A DNA stretch of 64,000 bases from Phaeobacter sp. J2-8 (GCF_022867865.1 NZ_JALIEC010000004.1:186001-250000), one strand, 5' to 3'. Counted from the stretch's first letter, positions 24,910-33,962 are shown. The notes: generated by a model not told the origin, from the letters alone. A program made the numbers and translations.

Positions 24910-26112
24910 TTACCCCCCCGGATGACAGCCCGGTTGTTGCGATACCGGTGTCTTATAGGTTAGCACAAATTCAGCATGACCCAGCTGCTCGGAACGACTA
25001 CGGCTTCCCAGCCCCAATGCCACAAGTTGATCACGGATTTCTTCACCAACTTCAGCTATGGAGGCATGTCCATGCAGGATTCGTCCAGCATTGACATCCA
25101 TGTCTTCACGCATTCTGGAATAAGTATCCGGGTTGGCGCAGACCTTGAGAACCGGCGAGATGGCCGATCCGACCACCGAACCGCGTCCGGTGACAAAGAT
25201 TACGGCATGGGCGCCACAGGCGATCAGTTCAATGATCTCTGCACTGTCATTGATATTGGGGAAGCCGAACCGGGGTTCGCCATCGGGCACCACGTCCAGC
25301 AGCCAGAGCCCACCATTGGCCGGGCGCTGCGCGGGGCGAACGATACCCTGAATGGCGCTGGAGCCGGACTTTGCATAAGCACCCAAAGACTTTTCCTCGA
25401 TGCTGGAAAGCCCGCCCTCGGCGTTGCCGTTTGAAAACGAACCATATCCCATGGCAGCGTAATAATGCGCCGCCTTCTCTACCGTGGCGATGATCTGCGG
25501 ACGCAAGTCGGGATTGGCCACGCGGTCGGCCATGATGTGCTCGCAGCCGATCAATTCACCGGTTTCTTCAAAGATACAGGTTGCACCCTCGGCAACCAGT
25601 CGATCAAAGGCCACACCCGCAGCCGGATTGCCAGCAATACCCGACGTCGCATCAGAGCCGCCGCAGATCGTGCCGACCACCAGTTCCGAAACCGCCATCG
25701 GCACCTTGGGCTGCGCGGCAAGATTGGCGAGTTGCGCGCGGACCCAACCTTGTCCTGCCTCGATCGAGGTTTGCGACCCACCTTCCGACTGGATTGTCAC
25801 GAGGTTGACAGGTCGGCCTGAGGCCTCGATCACTTCGGCCAGACGCCGTTTCTTGAAGTTCTCACAGCCGAGAGACACCAGTTGCACCGCCCCGACATTC
25901 GGGTGAGTGCACAGCGCCTCCATCATCTGCTGGCCATAATCCGACGGGAAACAACCAGAGAAGCCGATCACCTGCACTTCGGATTCATCAAAAGGGCGTG
26001 CGATGCGGGTACAGACATGGTGGGCGCATTCGACGAGATAGGCCACCAATACGACGTTGCGGATTCCCTTACGGCCATCGTCGCGTAGCCAGCCTTGCAT
26101 CTGTGCGGTCAT
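24910..26112 (-). CDS. UxaA family hydrolase/dehydratase, large subunit
   Basis: A 400-residue protein matching the C-terminal part of altronate/galactarate-type dehydratases: GFSGCFPSDYGQQMMEAL, VSLGCENFKK, ELVVGTICGGSDATSGIAGN and FVTGRGSVVGSAISPVLKVC, with cysteines likely holding iron or an Fe-S centre. The N-terminal SAF domain is a separate gene (26109-26408), with an ATGA overlap. Expected reaction is dehydration of a sugar acid to a 2-keto-3-deoxy acid. The final 10 residues (QQPGCHPGG) run close to the decayed IS6 fragment, but the gene appears complete. Confidence 0.87.
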   Translation of the reverse strand: MTAQMQGWLRDDGRKGIRNVVLVAYLVECAHHVCTRIARPFDESEVQVIGFSGCFPSDYGQQMMEALCTHPNVGAVQLVSLGCENFKKRRLAEVIEASGRPVNLVTIQSEGGSQTSIEAGQGWVRAQLANLAAQPKVPMAVSELVVGTICGGSDATSGIAGNPAAGVAFDRLVAEGATCIFEETGELIGCEHIMADRVANPDLRPQIIATVEKAAHYYAAMGYGSFSNGNAEGGLSSIEEKSLGAYAKSGSSAIQGIVRPAQRPANGGLWLLDVVPDGEPRFGFPNINDSAEIIELIACGAHAVIFVTGRGSVVGSAISPVLKVCANPDTYSRMREDMDVNAGRILHGHASIAEVGEEIRDQLVALGLGSRSRSEQLGHAEFVLTYKTPVSQQPGCHPGG

Positions 26113-26408
26113 GCTTGTGTCTCCATGATCTCGATAGGGGTGTAGCGGCTGGTGAGGTTATGCAGGTGCACGTGCTCGCCCCGCGCGATATCGCAAGCCG
26201 CAAAACCGATGGGCATCCCGTATTTCAAGATGTCTTCATCCGTGTGGATGGCACGGCTGGCGATCTTGTGACCCATGCCCAGCGTCTGTGGCACTGTGAT
26301 CAGCTCGCCATCCACCAGCACAGTTTCACCGGTGTGTATTGTTGCGCCGAGAACAACGATGTTGTCTTCGTTGGCCAGGCGGATCAGGCGCGGATCATCT
26401 CTACTCAT
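26109..26408 (-). CDS. UxaA family SAF-domain small subunit
   Basis: A 99-residue SAF domain protein: NIVVLGATIHTGETVLVDGE, then GMGHKIASRAI and GFAACDIARGEHVHLHNL. It corresponds to the N-terminal module of altronate dehydratase and should pair with the large subunit coded immediately downstream. It overlaps both its neighbours by 4 bases. Confidence 0.87.
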   Translation of the reverse strand: MSRDDPRLIRLANEDNIVVLGATIHTGETVLVDGELITVPQTLGMGHKIASRAIHTDEDILKYGMPIGFAACDIARGEHVHLHNLTSRYTPIEIMETQA

Positions 26409-27112
26409 TTCGGCTCCTCTGGTTTGGCAAGGGCCTCGGCATTGTCACGGACCCAGCTAACGACACCGTTCAGGTGACGCCACATTTCACTTTGTGCCGC
26501 CTGCACTGCGCGGCGCTCGATCGCATCTAATATGGCGCCATGTTCGTTGCGCAGATCTTGGTAATCCTGATCTTCCATGCGCTGACGCCAAATTCGCGCC
26601 CGCACGGTTGGGGCTGAAACGATGCGCAACAGGGCTGCGTGAAACGGGTTGGCGCCAATGGCGGCGATCCGATCATGGAAAGCGGCATCCAGCGCCATCA
26701 GACGCTGGGGATCTTCTTCGATCAGGGTGCATTTGTGAATCTCCCGCAGATCGGCCAGATCGGCATCATTGCGACGCGCGGCGGCTTCCTGAACTGCGGC
26801 CAGCTCCAAAACCTGCCGCAACTCCAGGTACCACAGCACCGACCTTGCATCCGATACGTCGACGGCAAAGCTAAGCACCTGCAACATGGCGACGGGGTCG
26901 AGATCGGAGACATAGGTGCCGTCCCCTTGGCGCGCTTCAAGGATTCGCATGGTCTGCATCGCACGGACTGCTTCACGCAGCGAGTTGCGCGAGACATCAA
27001 GTCGCGCAGCCAGCCCGGCCTCGTTGGGCAGCTTGTCACCGGGGCGAAATTCACCCGCGAGGATTAGATCTTTCACGAGGCTTATCGCACGATCGACTTT
27101 CTGGCTACTCAT
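26405..27112 (-). CDS. GntR family regulator, FadR type
   Basis: A 235-residue regulator. The winged helix reads LILAGEFRPGDKLPNEAGLA and LDVSRNSLREAVRAM; the helical FCD effector domain follows with ALDAAFHDRIAAIGANPFH, which includes Asp/His metal ligands. The start is the ATG at 27112 after GGGGGGCTGAT. It heads the leftward UxaA unit and diverges from the ADH-SDR-RraA-TRAP operon, which it probably represses. Confidence 0.88.
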   Translation of the reverse strand: MSSQKVDRAISLVKDLILAGEFRPGDKLPNEAGLAARLDVSRNSLREAVRAMQTMRILEARQGDGTYVSDLDPVAMLQVLSFAVDVSDARSVLWYLELRQVLELAAVQEAAARRNDADLADLREIHKCTLIEEDPQRLMALDAAFHDRIAAIGANPFHAALLRIVSAPTVRARIWRQRMEDQDYQDLRNEHGAILDAIERRAVQAAQSEMWRHLNGVVSWVRDNAEALAKPEEPK

Positions 27113-27132
27113 ATCAGCCCCCCACAAAGATT

Positions 27133-27290
27133 GGATGTTTCGTCGTGTGTAGACCAAGACCGATGCAAATTTCAAGTATCGTGTTGACAAAGGTTGGATG
27201 AATCTGGCACCAAACATCGGATGACAGGCAAACTATCGCGACAAATGACGCATAATACGCGCCCAATCCCACAATAGATGGGATGTTTGG
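27133..27290. promoter_or_regulatory. Repeated ATGTTTGG motifs in divergent promoter
   Basis: CCAAACATC at 27210-27218 is the exact reverse complement of GATGTTTGG at 27282-27290, and GGATGTTT also occurs at 27133-27140. All three lie between the GntR start and the dehydrogenase start, the expected place for FadR-type operators. A possible -35-like TTGACA begins at 27184. Confidence 0.4.
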
Positions 27291-27325
27291 GGCGATTAAG
27301 AGCTTTAAGTGGAGGCGAAGACGCC

Positions 27326-28336
27326 ATGAAGGCGCTAAGGATAGACGAGATTGGCAAAACCAGCCTATGCCAGGTAGAGGCCCAGCCGGTTGGCGAGGGC
27401 CAGGTGCGCGTGCAGCTGACTCATGTTGGACTGTGTGGCAGTGACCTGAACACGTTCAGGGGCCGCAATCCGTTGGTCGAGTTTCCGCGGATTCCCGGAC
27501 ACGAAGCGGTGGGTACGATTGTCGAAACTGGCGCGGGCGTGTCGATGAAACCCGGCACCCCGGTTGTGCTTTGGCCATATTCTGCCTGTGGGGCGTGCTC
27601 CTCCTGTCGCAAGCAACGCGGCTATGCCTGCCGCAACAATCAGACGCTGGGCGTCCAGCGAGACGGAGCGTTGCGCGAGGATATCGTGCTGCCTGCGGAT
27701 GCGGTCATCGCGAATGACAGCCTGCCGCTGCATCAAATGGTTCTGGTCGAGCCACTGTCGGTCGGGTTCCATGCGGCGGGGCGTGGTTCCGTCAAGGCGG
27801 GCGACCGGGTCGTGGTGCTGGGGTGTGGCATGATCGGCCTGGGCGCGGTGATGGCAGCGGCACAGGCGGGCGCCACGGTGATCGCGGTTGATCCGATTTC
27901 GGAAAAGGAACAGATGGCCCGCGATTGCGGGGCGGACGTGTTCCTCTCGGAAACTGGTGACGCGTTGCTTGATGCGGTGTCCACGGCCACAGATGGCGAA
28001 GGTGCCGATGTAGTAATCGAGGCGGTCGGACTGCCGCAAACATTCACCGCCGCCATCGACCTCGCGGCGTTCTGCGGCACGGTGGTCTATGTCGGTTATT
28101 CCAAGGCGCCGGTGACCTATGAAACCAAGCTGTTCAATCTCAAGGAATTAGACATCCTCGGATCACGCAATGCAACGCGACAGGATTTTGACGCGGTTAT
28201 GGCAGCGCTTGAAACCCGGGGCGATGTGGCGGATCGGCTGGTAACGCGGCAAATCCCGCTGTCCGAAGCCGCAACCGCTCTGCCTTATTGGGATGCGAAC
28301 CCGCAAGATGTCCTGAAACTGGTAGTGACATTATGA
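27326..28336 (+). CDS. Zinc-binding alcohol/polyol dehydrogenase (MDR family)
   Basis: A 336-residue medium-chain dehydrogenase. Catalytic zinc motif VGLCGSDLNTFRG and GHEAVGTIVETGAGV, structural zinc loop with CGACSSCRKQRGYAC (four cysteines), and NAD site VVVLGCGMIGLGAVMAAA. The chosen ATG at 27326 has GGAGG upstream and gives the standard family length. It is similar to galactonate/idonate-type dehydrogenases of sugar acid pathways, consistent with its neighbours. It overlaps the SDR start as ATGA. Confidence 0.9.
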   Translation: MKALRIDEIGKTSLCQVEAQPVGEGQVRVQLTHVGLCGSDLNTFRGRNPLVEFPRIPGHEAVGTIVETGAGVSMKPGTPVVLWPYSACGACSSCRKQRGYACRNNQTLGVQRDGALREDIVLPADAVIANDSLPLHQMVLVEPLSVGFHAAGRGSVKAGDRVVVLGCGMIGLGAVMAAAQAGATVIAVDPISEKEQMARDCGADVFLSETGDALLDAVSTATDGEGADVVIEAVGLPQTFTAAIDLAAFCGTVVYVGYSKAPVTYETKLFNLKELDILGSRNATRQDFDAVMAALETRGDVADRLVTRQIPLSEAATALPYWDANPQDVLKLVVTL

Positions 28337-29112
28337 CATTCATGAACATGCAACAGGCCTATTCACTGGACGGGCAGACCGCGCTTGTGACCGGTGGCGG
28401 CAGCGGAATTGGCTTGGCCATTGCCAAATGTCTGGCCGCCTCGGGGGCGCAGGTGATAATCGTTGGCCGGCGACGCGATGTGCTGGAAACTGCCGCTCCT
28501 GAAATCGGCGCAAGCACCGGTATCCATGTTCTCGATCTGGCGGATGTCGCAGGCATGCCCGTTGCCGCTGCTGAAATTCTCGCGGCGCATGGTCCGATAG
28601 ATATCCTGATCAACAACGCGGGCAACACGCTCAAAAAACCATTTGTCGACAGCGACATGGCCGATTTTGACGGCGTGTTTGACGTACATGTGCGCGGGGC
28701 GCTGGAACTGACTCGCGCAGTGGTACGCCAGCAGATCGCAGATGAGGATCGAGGCGGATCGGTGATCTTCACCTCGTCGATGACTGCCTACATCGGGCAG
28801 CCCAACGTGCTGGGCTATACGGTTTCCAAGACGGCGATCTCCGGCGTCATCCGGGGCCTGGCCGCCGAACTTTCGTCACAAGGCGTGCGGGTTAACGGCG
28901 TTGCACCCGGCTGGATTGACACGGATCTTTATCGCAAGGCGACGGATGGCGACCTGCCACGTCAGCAAAAGATCATGTCCCGCATTCCGATGAACGCGCT
29001 TGGCCAGCCAGAGGATATTGGTTGGGCCTGTGCATTCCTGGCGTCCAAGGCGGCCCGCTACGTAACCGGCCAGACCATCCTTGTGGATGGTGGCGGGGCA
29101 ACCGGTTTCTAA
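28333..29112 (+). CDS. SDR family oxidoreductase (gluconate 5-dehydrogenase-like)
   Basis: A 259-residue classical SDR: TALVTGGGSGIGLAIAK, INNAGNTLKKPF, SSMTAYIGQPNVLGYTVSK with the catalytic Ser-Tyr-Lys, and the C-terminal GQTILVDGGGATGF. Similar proteins act on gluconate-type or 2-keto sugar acids. It starts within the ADH stop and is followed after 11 bases by the RraA-like gene. Confidence 0.9.
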   Translation: MTFMNMQQAYSLDGQTALVTGGGSGIGLAIAKCLAASGAQVIIVGRRRDVLETAAPEIGASTGIHVLDLADVAGMPVAAAEILAAHGPIDILINNAGNTLKKPFVDSDMADFDGVFDVHVRGALELTRAVVRQQIADEDRGGSVIFTSSMTAYIGQPNVLGYTVSKTAISGVIRGLAAELSSQGVRVNGVAPGWIDTDLYRKATDGDLPRQQKIMSRIPMNALGQPEDIGWACAFLASKAARYVTGQTILVDGGGATGF

Positions 29113-29123
29113 AGGAGGACAAC

Positions 29124-29795
29124 ATGAAAGACGCTAAACTCTTCGAGCAGATCAAGGCCGATCTGTTCACCGCCGTCGTTGGCGACATTCTGGACGAGAT
29201 GGGCTATCGGCACCAATTCTTGCCACAGGCGATCAAGCCCCTGAACCCGCAAAGCCGGATCGTCGGACGCGCGATGACCGTACTGGAGGCTGATTACGAA
29301 AGCGCCAGCGGTCCCGGGCCATTGTCGGACAAACCGTTTGGCGTGATGTTCGACGCGCTCGATAGCCTGAAAAGCAACGAGATCTACATCGCCAGCGGGG
29401 CGTCACTGTCCTTTGCGCTGTGGGGTGGATTGATGTCGACCCGGGCACTGCATCTTGGGGCGGCGGGCGCGATCCTGAATGGTTATGTCCGCGATACTGC
29501 CGAGATCCGAAAACTGGGTTTTCCGGTGTTCTCGCAGGGCAGCTACGCTCAGGACCAAGGCGTGCGCGGCAAGGTGCTTGATTACCGGGTGCCACTGACC
29601 ATCGGGAACGTGCGGATCACGCCTGGTGATCTGATTTTTGCTGACGAGGAGGGCGTGCTGGTGATCCCGCGCGCTGCCGAAACCGAGGCCATCGAACGCG
29701 CTCTGCAAAAGGTCGCGACCGAAAATCAAGTGGCTGATGCCATCCGAAACGGCATGAGCACAGTCGAAGCCTTTGAAACTTTTGGCGTCATGTGA
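29124..29795 (+). CDS. RraA-like/4-hydroxy-4-methyl-2-oxoglutarate aldolase family protein
   Basis: A 223-residue RraA-fold protein: TAVVGDILDEMGYRHQFLP, GALGILNGYVRDTAE-type core seen as GAAGAILNGYVRDTAEIRKL, and GDLIFADEEGVLVIP with the metal-binding acidic residues. Members are divalent metal-dependent aldolases or oxaloacetate decarboxylases. An AAAGGAGGACAAC ribosome site precedes the ATG. In this operon it may cleave the keto acid formed by the dehydratase. Confidence 0.85.
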   Translation: MKDAKLFEQIKADLFTAVVGDILDEMGYRHQFLPQAIKPLNPQSRIVGRAMTVLEADYESASGPGPLSDKPFGVMFDALDSLKSNEIYIASGASLSFALWGGLMSTRALHLGAAGAILNGYVRDTAEIRKLGFPVFSQGSYAQDQGVRGKVLDYRVPLTIGNVRITPGDLIFADEEGVLVIPRAAETEAIERALQKVATENQVADAIRNGMSTVEAFETFGVM

Positions 29796-29833
29796 CGCCG
29801 CAATTTTGCGCATAAACAGGAGGAGACACAACC

Positions 29834-30811
29834 ATGCGTCGAACATTCAAAACAGCAGCACTCGGGCTGACATTGGTCGCTGGACTTGCCAGCGCCGCAT
29901 TGGCCGAGGTGACGATCAAGGTTGCCTATGAAAACAATCCCGGCGAACCCGTTGACCTTGTGGTGAATAAGTGGGCCGAAACGCTTGCCGAGCGCAGCAA
30001 TGGCGAAATCACGCTGGAACTCTATCCCAGCTCGCAGCTTGGCTCCAAGCAGGACGTGACCGAACAGGCATTGTTGGGTTCCAACGTGGTCACGATTACC
30101 GATGTCGGCTTCCTTGCCGATTTTGTGCCGGATCTGGGCATTCTATTTGGCCCTTACCTCAGTGAAAGCCCCGAAGCCTTGTTCGCGATTTACGAAAGCG
30201 ATTGGTTCAAGGAAAAAGAGCAGGAGCTGGCCGAAAAAGGCGTCCACGTGGTGATGACCAACTATCTCTACGGCACAAGGCATCTCATTGCGACGAAACC
30301 GGTCCGCACCCCCGAGGATCTGAAGGGACTGAAGATCCGCACACCCAACAACGTGATGCAGATCAAGGCAATCGAGGCAATGGGTGGCACAGCTACGCCG
30401 ATGCCATTGGGCGAAGCCTATACCGCTCTGTCGCAGGGCATCATCGACGGGGTCGAAAACCCGCTGGCGGTGATTTATGGGGGCCGTTTCCATGAAGAGG
30501 CCAAGTATCTCAACATGATTGGCTACCTGCTGAATACTTCGGTCTTTATCGGCGGCGAAGCTTTCTTTGCCAGCCTGAGCGAAGAAGATCTTGCGATGAT
30601 CCATGAAACCGCCCACGAGGCCGGCCTCTACAGCCAGCAATTGGCCGAGCAGAACGACGCTGCGGTTATTGCAAAGATGGAAGAGGCCGGGGTTGAAGTG
30701 ATCTATCCCGACGTTGGTCCCTTCAAGGAAGCGGCAGCAGCGGTCTATGACGAATTCCCTGAGTGGAGTGAGGGCTTGTACGAAGAGATCCAGTCGCAAC
30801 TCGGCAACTAG
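29834..30811 (+). CDS. TRAP transporter substrate-binding protein DctP
   Basis: A 325-residue TRAP SBP with a Sec signal (hydrophobic residues 7-24, ASAALAEV). Family marks are SNGEITLELYPSSQLGSK, LKGLKIRTPNNVM with the carboxylate-binding arginine, and EAYTALSQGIIDGVENPLA. It probably binds a sugar acid given the neighbouring dehydratase and dehydrogenases. Confidence 0.92.
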   Translation: MRRTFKTAALGLTLVAGLASAALAEVTIKVAYENNPGEPVDLVVNKWAETLAERSNGEITLELYPSSQLGSKQDVTEQALLGSNVVTITDVGFLADFVPDLGILFGPYLSESPEALFAIYESDWFKEKEQELAEKGVHVVMTNYLYGTRHLIATKPVRTPEDLKGLKIRTPNNVMQIKAIEAMGGTATPMPLGEAYTALSQGIIDGVENPLAVIYGGRFHEEAKYLNMIGYLLNTSVFIGGEAFFASLSEEDLAMIHETAHEAGLYSQQLAEQNDAAVIAKMEEAGVEVIYPDVGPFKEAAAAVYDEFPEWSEGLYEEIQSQLGN

Positions 30812-30820
30812 GTTATCAGG

Positions 30821-30849
30821 CGAGGGGGCCGGTTGGCCTCCTCGTTTTT
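30821..30849 (+). terminator. Intrinsic-terminator-like hairpin after dctP
   Basis: CGAGGGGGCC-GGTT-GGCCTCCTCG followed by TTTTT, just after the binding-protein stop. Placed between dctP and the membrane subunits it should act as a partial terminator, favouring the binding protein in the transcript. Confidence 0.65.
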
Positions 30850-30875
30850 GGTTCGCATTGTAGGAGGAAACGCCA

Positions 30876-31337
30876 ATGATCGGTTGGCTGTTGCGCATCG
30901 CGCTATTTGTTCCGGTGGCATTTCTGGTGATCGCAACCGGATATGCGGTGGTGCTGCGCTACTGGGCCGGGGCCCCATTGCACTGGATGGAAGAGGCGTC
31001 CGGCATCGCGTTGATCTGGATTGTGATGATCGGCGCGATTGCCGCCGAACGTGACAACGAACAGTTGAGCATCCCAATTTTTGTTGAGGCTATGTCCCGT
31101 CGCGGTCAGGTCATCGTGAAATGCGTGATTGGCATACTGTCCGTAGGGCTATTGGCGCTATTGGCCTATTACGGCGTGACGCTTGCGGAAAAGGTCGCCT
31201 TCAAATTGACCGGGGTTCTCAAGATATCCTGGTACTGGATCGACATCGCCGTACCGGTCGGATTTGTCGGGATAATATTGTGCTATATCGCGGGCGCCTG
31301 GCGGATGCTGCGTGCCGACAGGGAGACCCAAGAATGA
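30876..31337 (+). CDS. TRAP transporter small permease DctQ
   Basis: A 153-residue protein with four membrane segments and the typical WMEEASGIALIWIVMIGAI segment. Start has AGGAGGAAACGCC upstream. It overlaps the large permease by ATGA. Confidence 0.9.
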   Translation: MIGWLLRIALFVPVAFLVIATGYAVVLRYWAGAPLHWMEEASGIALIWIVMIGAIAAERDNEQLSIPIFVEAMSRRGQVIVKCVIGILSVGLLALLAYYGVTLAEKVAFKLTGVLKISWYWIDIAVPVGFVGIILCYIAGAWRMLRADRETQE

Positions 31338-32602
31338 GCTGGGCAATCATCTTACCAATCATGTTGGCGTTGTTCGCGCTTAATATGCGACTTTATCTTG
31401 GCATCCTCGCTGCGGTATTGCTGTATTTCCTGTTCTTTGCCAGCATGCCGCTCGAAATCGCGATCCAACGTTTCATTGCGCCGTCTCAAAACGCGTCATT
31501 GCTGGCTATTCCCTTCTTTGTGCTGCTGGGTACACTATTGTCCCGCTCGGGCATTGCCGAACGGGTGGTTGATCTGGCGTTGATCCTGGTTGGGCGAATG
31601 CGCGGGGGCCTGGCCGTAGGCAATATTCTGGTAAGCACTTTGCTCGGCGGGCTGAGCGCATCGAACCTTGCGGACAGCGCCATGTTGACCCGGATGATGG
31701 TGCCCGAAATGGAAAAGCGCGGCTATGGCCGGGCGTTCTCGGCGGCGGTCACCGCGACAGGGGCGCTGGTCACACCTATTATTCCGCCGGGCATCGCGCT
31801 GATTATCTATGCGCTTATTGCGGATGTTTCGGTGGCGGCCATGTTCATGGCGGGTATCGTTCCCGGCTTGATGTGCGCCCTGTTTCTGATGGGCGTGAGC
31901 TATTTCATCTCGGTGCGCCGTGGGTATCGCCCGGCCCGAACAGAGCCATCCAGCGGGCGTGAAACCATCGGCACCATTATCGGTGCCTGGCCGGCGCTGC
32001 TGCTGATCGCGATCATCATTGGCGGCATTCGTTTTGGCGTTTTTACGGCGACCGAAGCCGGCGCCATTGCGGTGTTACTTGTAATCGTGGCCGGTGTATT
32101 CATCTATCGGCAGATGGGCACGCGCGATATCGTCGAAGCCGTGTTCGAGGCCAGCAAATCCACTGCTTCGGTGATGTTGATCATCATGGCGAGCGGGGCG
32201 CTCGGCTGGGTGTTTTCCGTCGAAAAGGCCGGGGTGGCGCTCGCTGATTTCATCACCGCGCAGACTGCGAACCCTTACATGTTTTTCTTGATGGTCAACG
32301 TCATCCTGCTGATGCTCGGGATGTTGATCGAGGGAACTGCCCTGTTGATCATTCTGGTCCCATTACTCAAGCCGACCTTGGCGACGCTTGGTATTGATCC
32401 GGTACATTTTGGCATTGTGATGATTCTGAACCTGTCGATCGGGACGCTTACCCCACCTGTCGGGACCGTCATGTTACTTGTGACCAACTTATCAAAAACC
32501 GGCATTGCCGAGTTTACACGCGAAGCGATTCCATTTTTCGCGGCTTTGCTGCTGGTACTGATCTTGGTAGTCCTGTTCCCGGCGTTGACCCTCCAGTTTT
32601 GA
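31334..32602 (+). CDS. TRAP transporter large permease DctM
   Basis: A 422-residue membrane protein with about 12 segments. IPFFVLLGTLLSRSGIAERV, GLSASNLADSAMLTRMMVPE, ALVTPIIPPGIALIIYA and LSIGTLTPPVGTVMLLV are diagnostic. The start at the ATGA overlap (31334) is clear; an earlier in-frame ATG lies inside dctQ. Last gene of the operon. Confidence 0.92.
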   Translation: MSWAIILPIMLALFALNMRLYLGILAAVLLYFLFFASMPLEIAIQRFIAPSQNASLLAIPFFVLLGTLLSRSGIAERVVDLALILVGRMRGGLAVGNILVSTLLGGLSASNLADSAMLTRMMVPEMEKRGYGRAFSAAVTATGALVTPIIPPGIALIIYALIADVSVAAMFMAGIVPGLMCALFLMGVSYFISVRRGYRPARTEPSSGRETIGTIIGAWPALLLIAIIIGGIRFGVFTATEAGAIAVLLVIVAGVFIYRQMGTRDIVEAVFEASKSTASVMLIIMASGALGWVFSVEKAGVALADFITAQTANPYMFFLMVNVILLMLGMLIEGTALLIILVPLLKPTLATLGIDPVHFGIVMILNLSIGTLTPPVGTVMLLVTNLSKTGIAEFTREAIPFFAALLLVLILVVLFPALTLQF

Positions 32603-32694
32603 GGTGTAGCCACCGCACTGATTGGACGAGGGCCTTGCATATGCCTCTGTAGCAAGGTTCGAGAAACGGGTTTCTACCACCTGCGACAACATAC

Positions 32695-32721
32695 ACCCGC
32701 CTTTTGAATTGGAAGGCGGGT
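32695..32721. terminator. Hairpin 1 between convergent genes
   Basis: ACCCGCCTT-N9-AAGGCGGGT forms a perfect 9-bp stem about 95 bases after dctM. It lies next to a second strong hairpin and probably ends the TRAP operon transcript. Confidence 0.55.
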
Positions 32722-32735
32722 TCAGGGTTAAGAAA

Positions 32736-32775
32736 CCGCCTCGCGCGACTCTACACAAAACTTCGCGCGAGGCGG
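32736..32775. terminator. Hairpin 2 between convergent genes
   Basis: CCGCCTCGCGCG-N16-CGCGCGAGGCGG forms a perfect 12-bp stem, 49 bases before the stop of the leftward regulator. It can fold on either strand and may terminate both convergent transcripts. Confidence 0.55.
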
Positions 32776-32823
32776 TCATCATCCAGCGGCGCAGGTGCAG
32801 AAAATGCTTTTAAAGCAGCCGCA

Positions 32824-33903
32824 TCAAACCGCCACCGGGCCAGAACTCTTGCGAACAAAAACCTCTGGGATGGTGTGCCTGGTACGGCGCGGCGCGGAGG
32901 GGTTATCGGCACGCCAGCGCACAATTTCGCTGATCGCATCCGAGATCGACTGCGTAGACCGGCCAACGGTCGTAAGCACGCCGCCATGCAATGCCTCCAC
33001 GCTGGTTGAACACACGCGCACAATTGAAAGATCGTCAGGAATCGAGATTTTATGCGCCTCAGTCGCGGCATGAACCTGCTCTGCGGTGAAACGGCCCCAG
33101 ATAATCAGCGCGGTTGGGCGCTCTGCTGGGTCCAACGCCCGCCACGCCGCCATACAATCATTCAATTGATCGAGAGAGGTTTGATCGTATGAAAACGCCG
33201 CGCGGCGGGCAAAATGACAGATCGGATCGCGCCGCACGGTGTGGACCCAAAACTCGTAAAGCTGCTCGAAATCAATCGGCGCGCCGTCCAAATCGCGATC
33301 TTCACTGATCAGCCCCACCTGTTGGTGGCCCAACTCAATCAAATGCTCCAGCGCCAGCCGCATACTCTTGATGTGATCGCTGGCCACGAGGTCCACGGCG
33401 AGGCCATCCATATTCTTGCCCTCGACGATCAAATGCCGACTGCACCTCGACGCGACCTCCAAGAGCCGAATCGTCAGCACAGAAAATCGCGGCTGAAGAA
33501 CGCATATATCGAACATTCCCGCCCCAAGAAGCGTCCGAATATCATCATCATTTGAGTAGGATATCGTCACAACACGAAAGCCGCGCGCCGTCAGATCGTC
33601 ATGAAGCTGCGTGGTGATCATCTCGCCGCGCGCGTTTGGCGCAACGTGGTGAAGCAAGAGCACCCGTAAAACACCCGGTCCGGCCTGACCAGCCTCTCCA
33701 ACCGCTTGATCCAGATGAATAACACGCGTGCCATCGCCCACGCGCGACTGAAGGACGCCATCGGCATTCAGCGCCTTGATGGCAGATTGGATCGCATACT
33801 GGGTGGCCCCCAGTTCTTTCACCAACTGACGGACGGTCGGGAACTTCGCCCCATGAGGCAGGTCGGCGGCCTTGCGGCGCAGGTCTTCGACAAGAGTCAT
33901 CAT
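32824..33903 (-). CDS. Hybrid regulator: GntR-type HTH with LacI-type sensor domain
   Basis: A 359-residue protein. The N-terminus is a GntR winged helix (GAKFPTVRQLVKELGATQYA, IQSAIKALNADGVLQSR). From about residue 78 (VLRVLLLHHVAPN) it continues as a LacI/periplasmic-binding-like sensor (HLIELGHQQVGLISEDRD; IPDDLSIVRVCST). This layout is like AraR. It diverges from the dipeptide-type ABC operon at 34060 and probably responds to its substrate, presumably a sugar or sugar derivative rather than a peptide. Confidence 0.82.
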   Translation of the reverse strand: MMTLVEDLRRKAADLPHGAKFPTVRQLVKELGATQYAIQSAIKALNADGVLQSRVGDGTRVIHLDQAVGEAGQAGPGVLRVLLLHHVAPNARGEMITTQLHDDLTARGFRVVTISYSNDDDIRTLLGAGMFDICVLQPRFSVLTIRLLEVASRCSRHLIVEGKNMDGLAVDLVASDHIKSMRLALEHLIELGHQQVGLISEDRDLDGAPIDFEQLYEFWVHTVRRDPICHFARRAAFSYDQTSLDQLNDCMAAWRALDPAERPTALIIWGRFTAEQVHAATEAHKISIPDDLSIVRVCSTSVEALHGGVLTTVGRSTQSISDAISEIVRWRADNPSAPRRTRHTIPEVFVRKSSGPVAV

Positions 33904-33946
33904 GCCTCCTTGACAGAGCGTAAATTCTAATCAATCATACAACCAG

Positions 33947-33962
33947 TCAATCAATCAATCAA
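33947..33962. repeat. (TCAA)4 tandem repeat in promoter region
   Basis: Four exact TCAA units, with related TCAATCA at 33931, in the 156-base gap between the hybrid regulator and the divergent ABC operon. It could be part of an operator or a slippage-prone spacer that changes promoter spacing. Confidence 0.6.

Noticed and set aside
33947-33962. CRISPR or larger tandem array
   Set aside because: Only four 4-base units without spacers; no array or cas gene is seen anywhere in the window.
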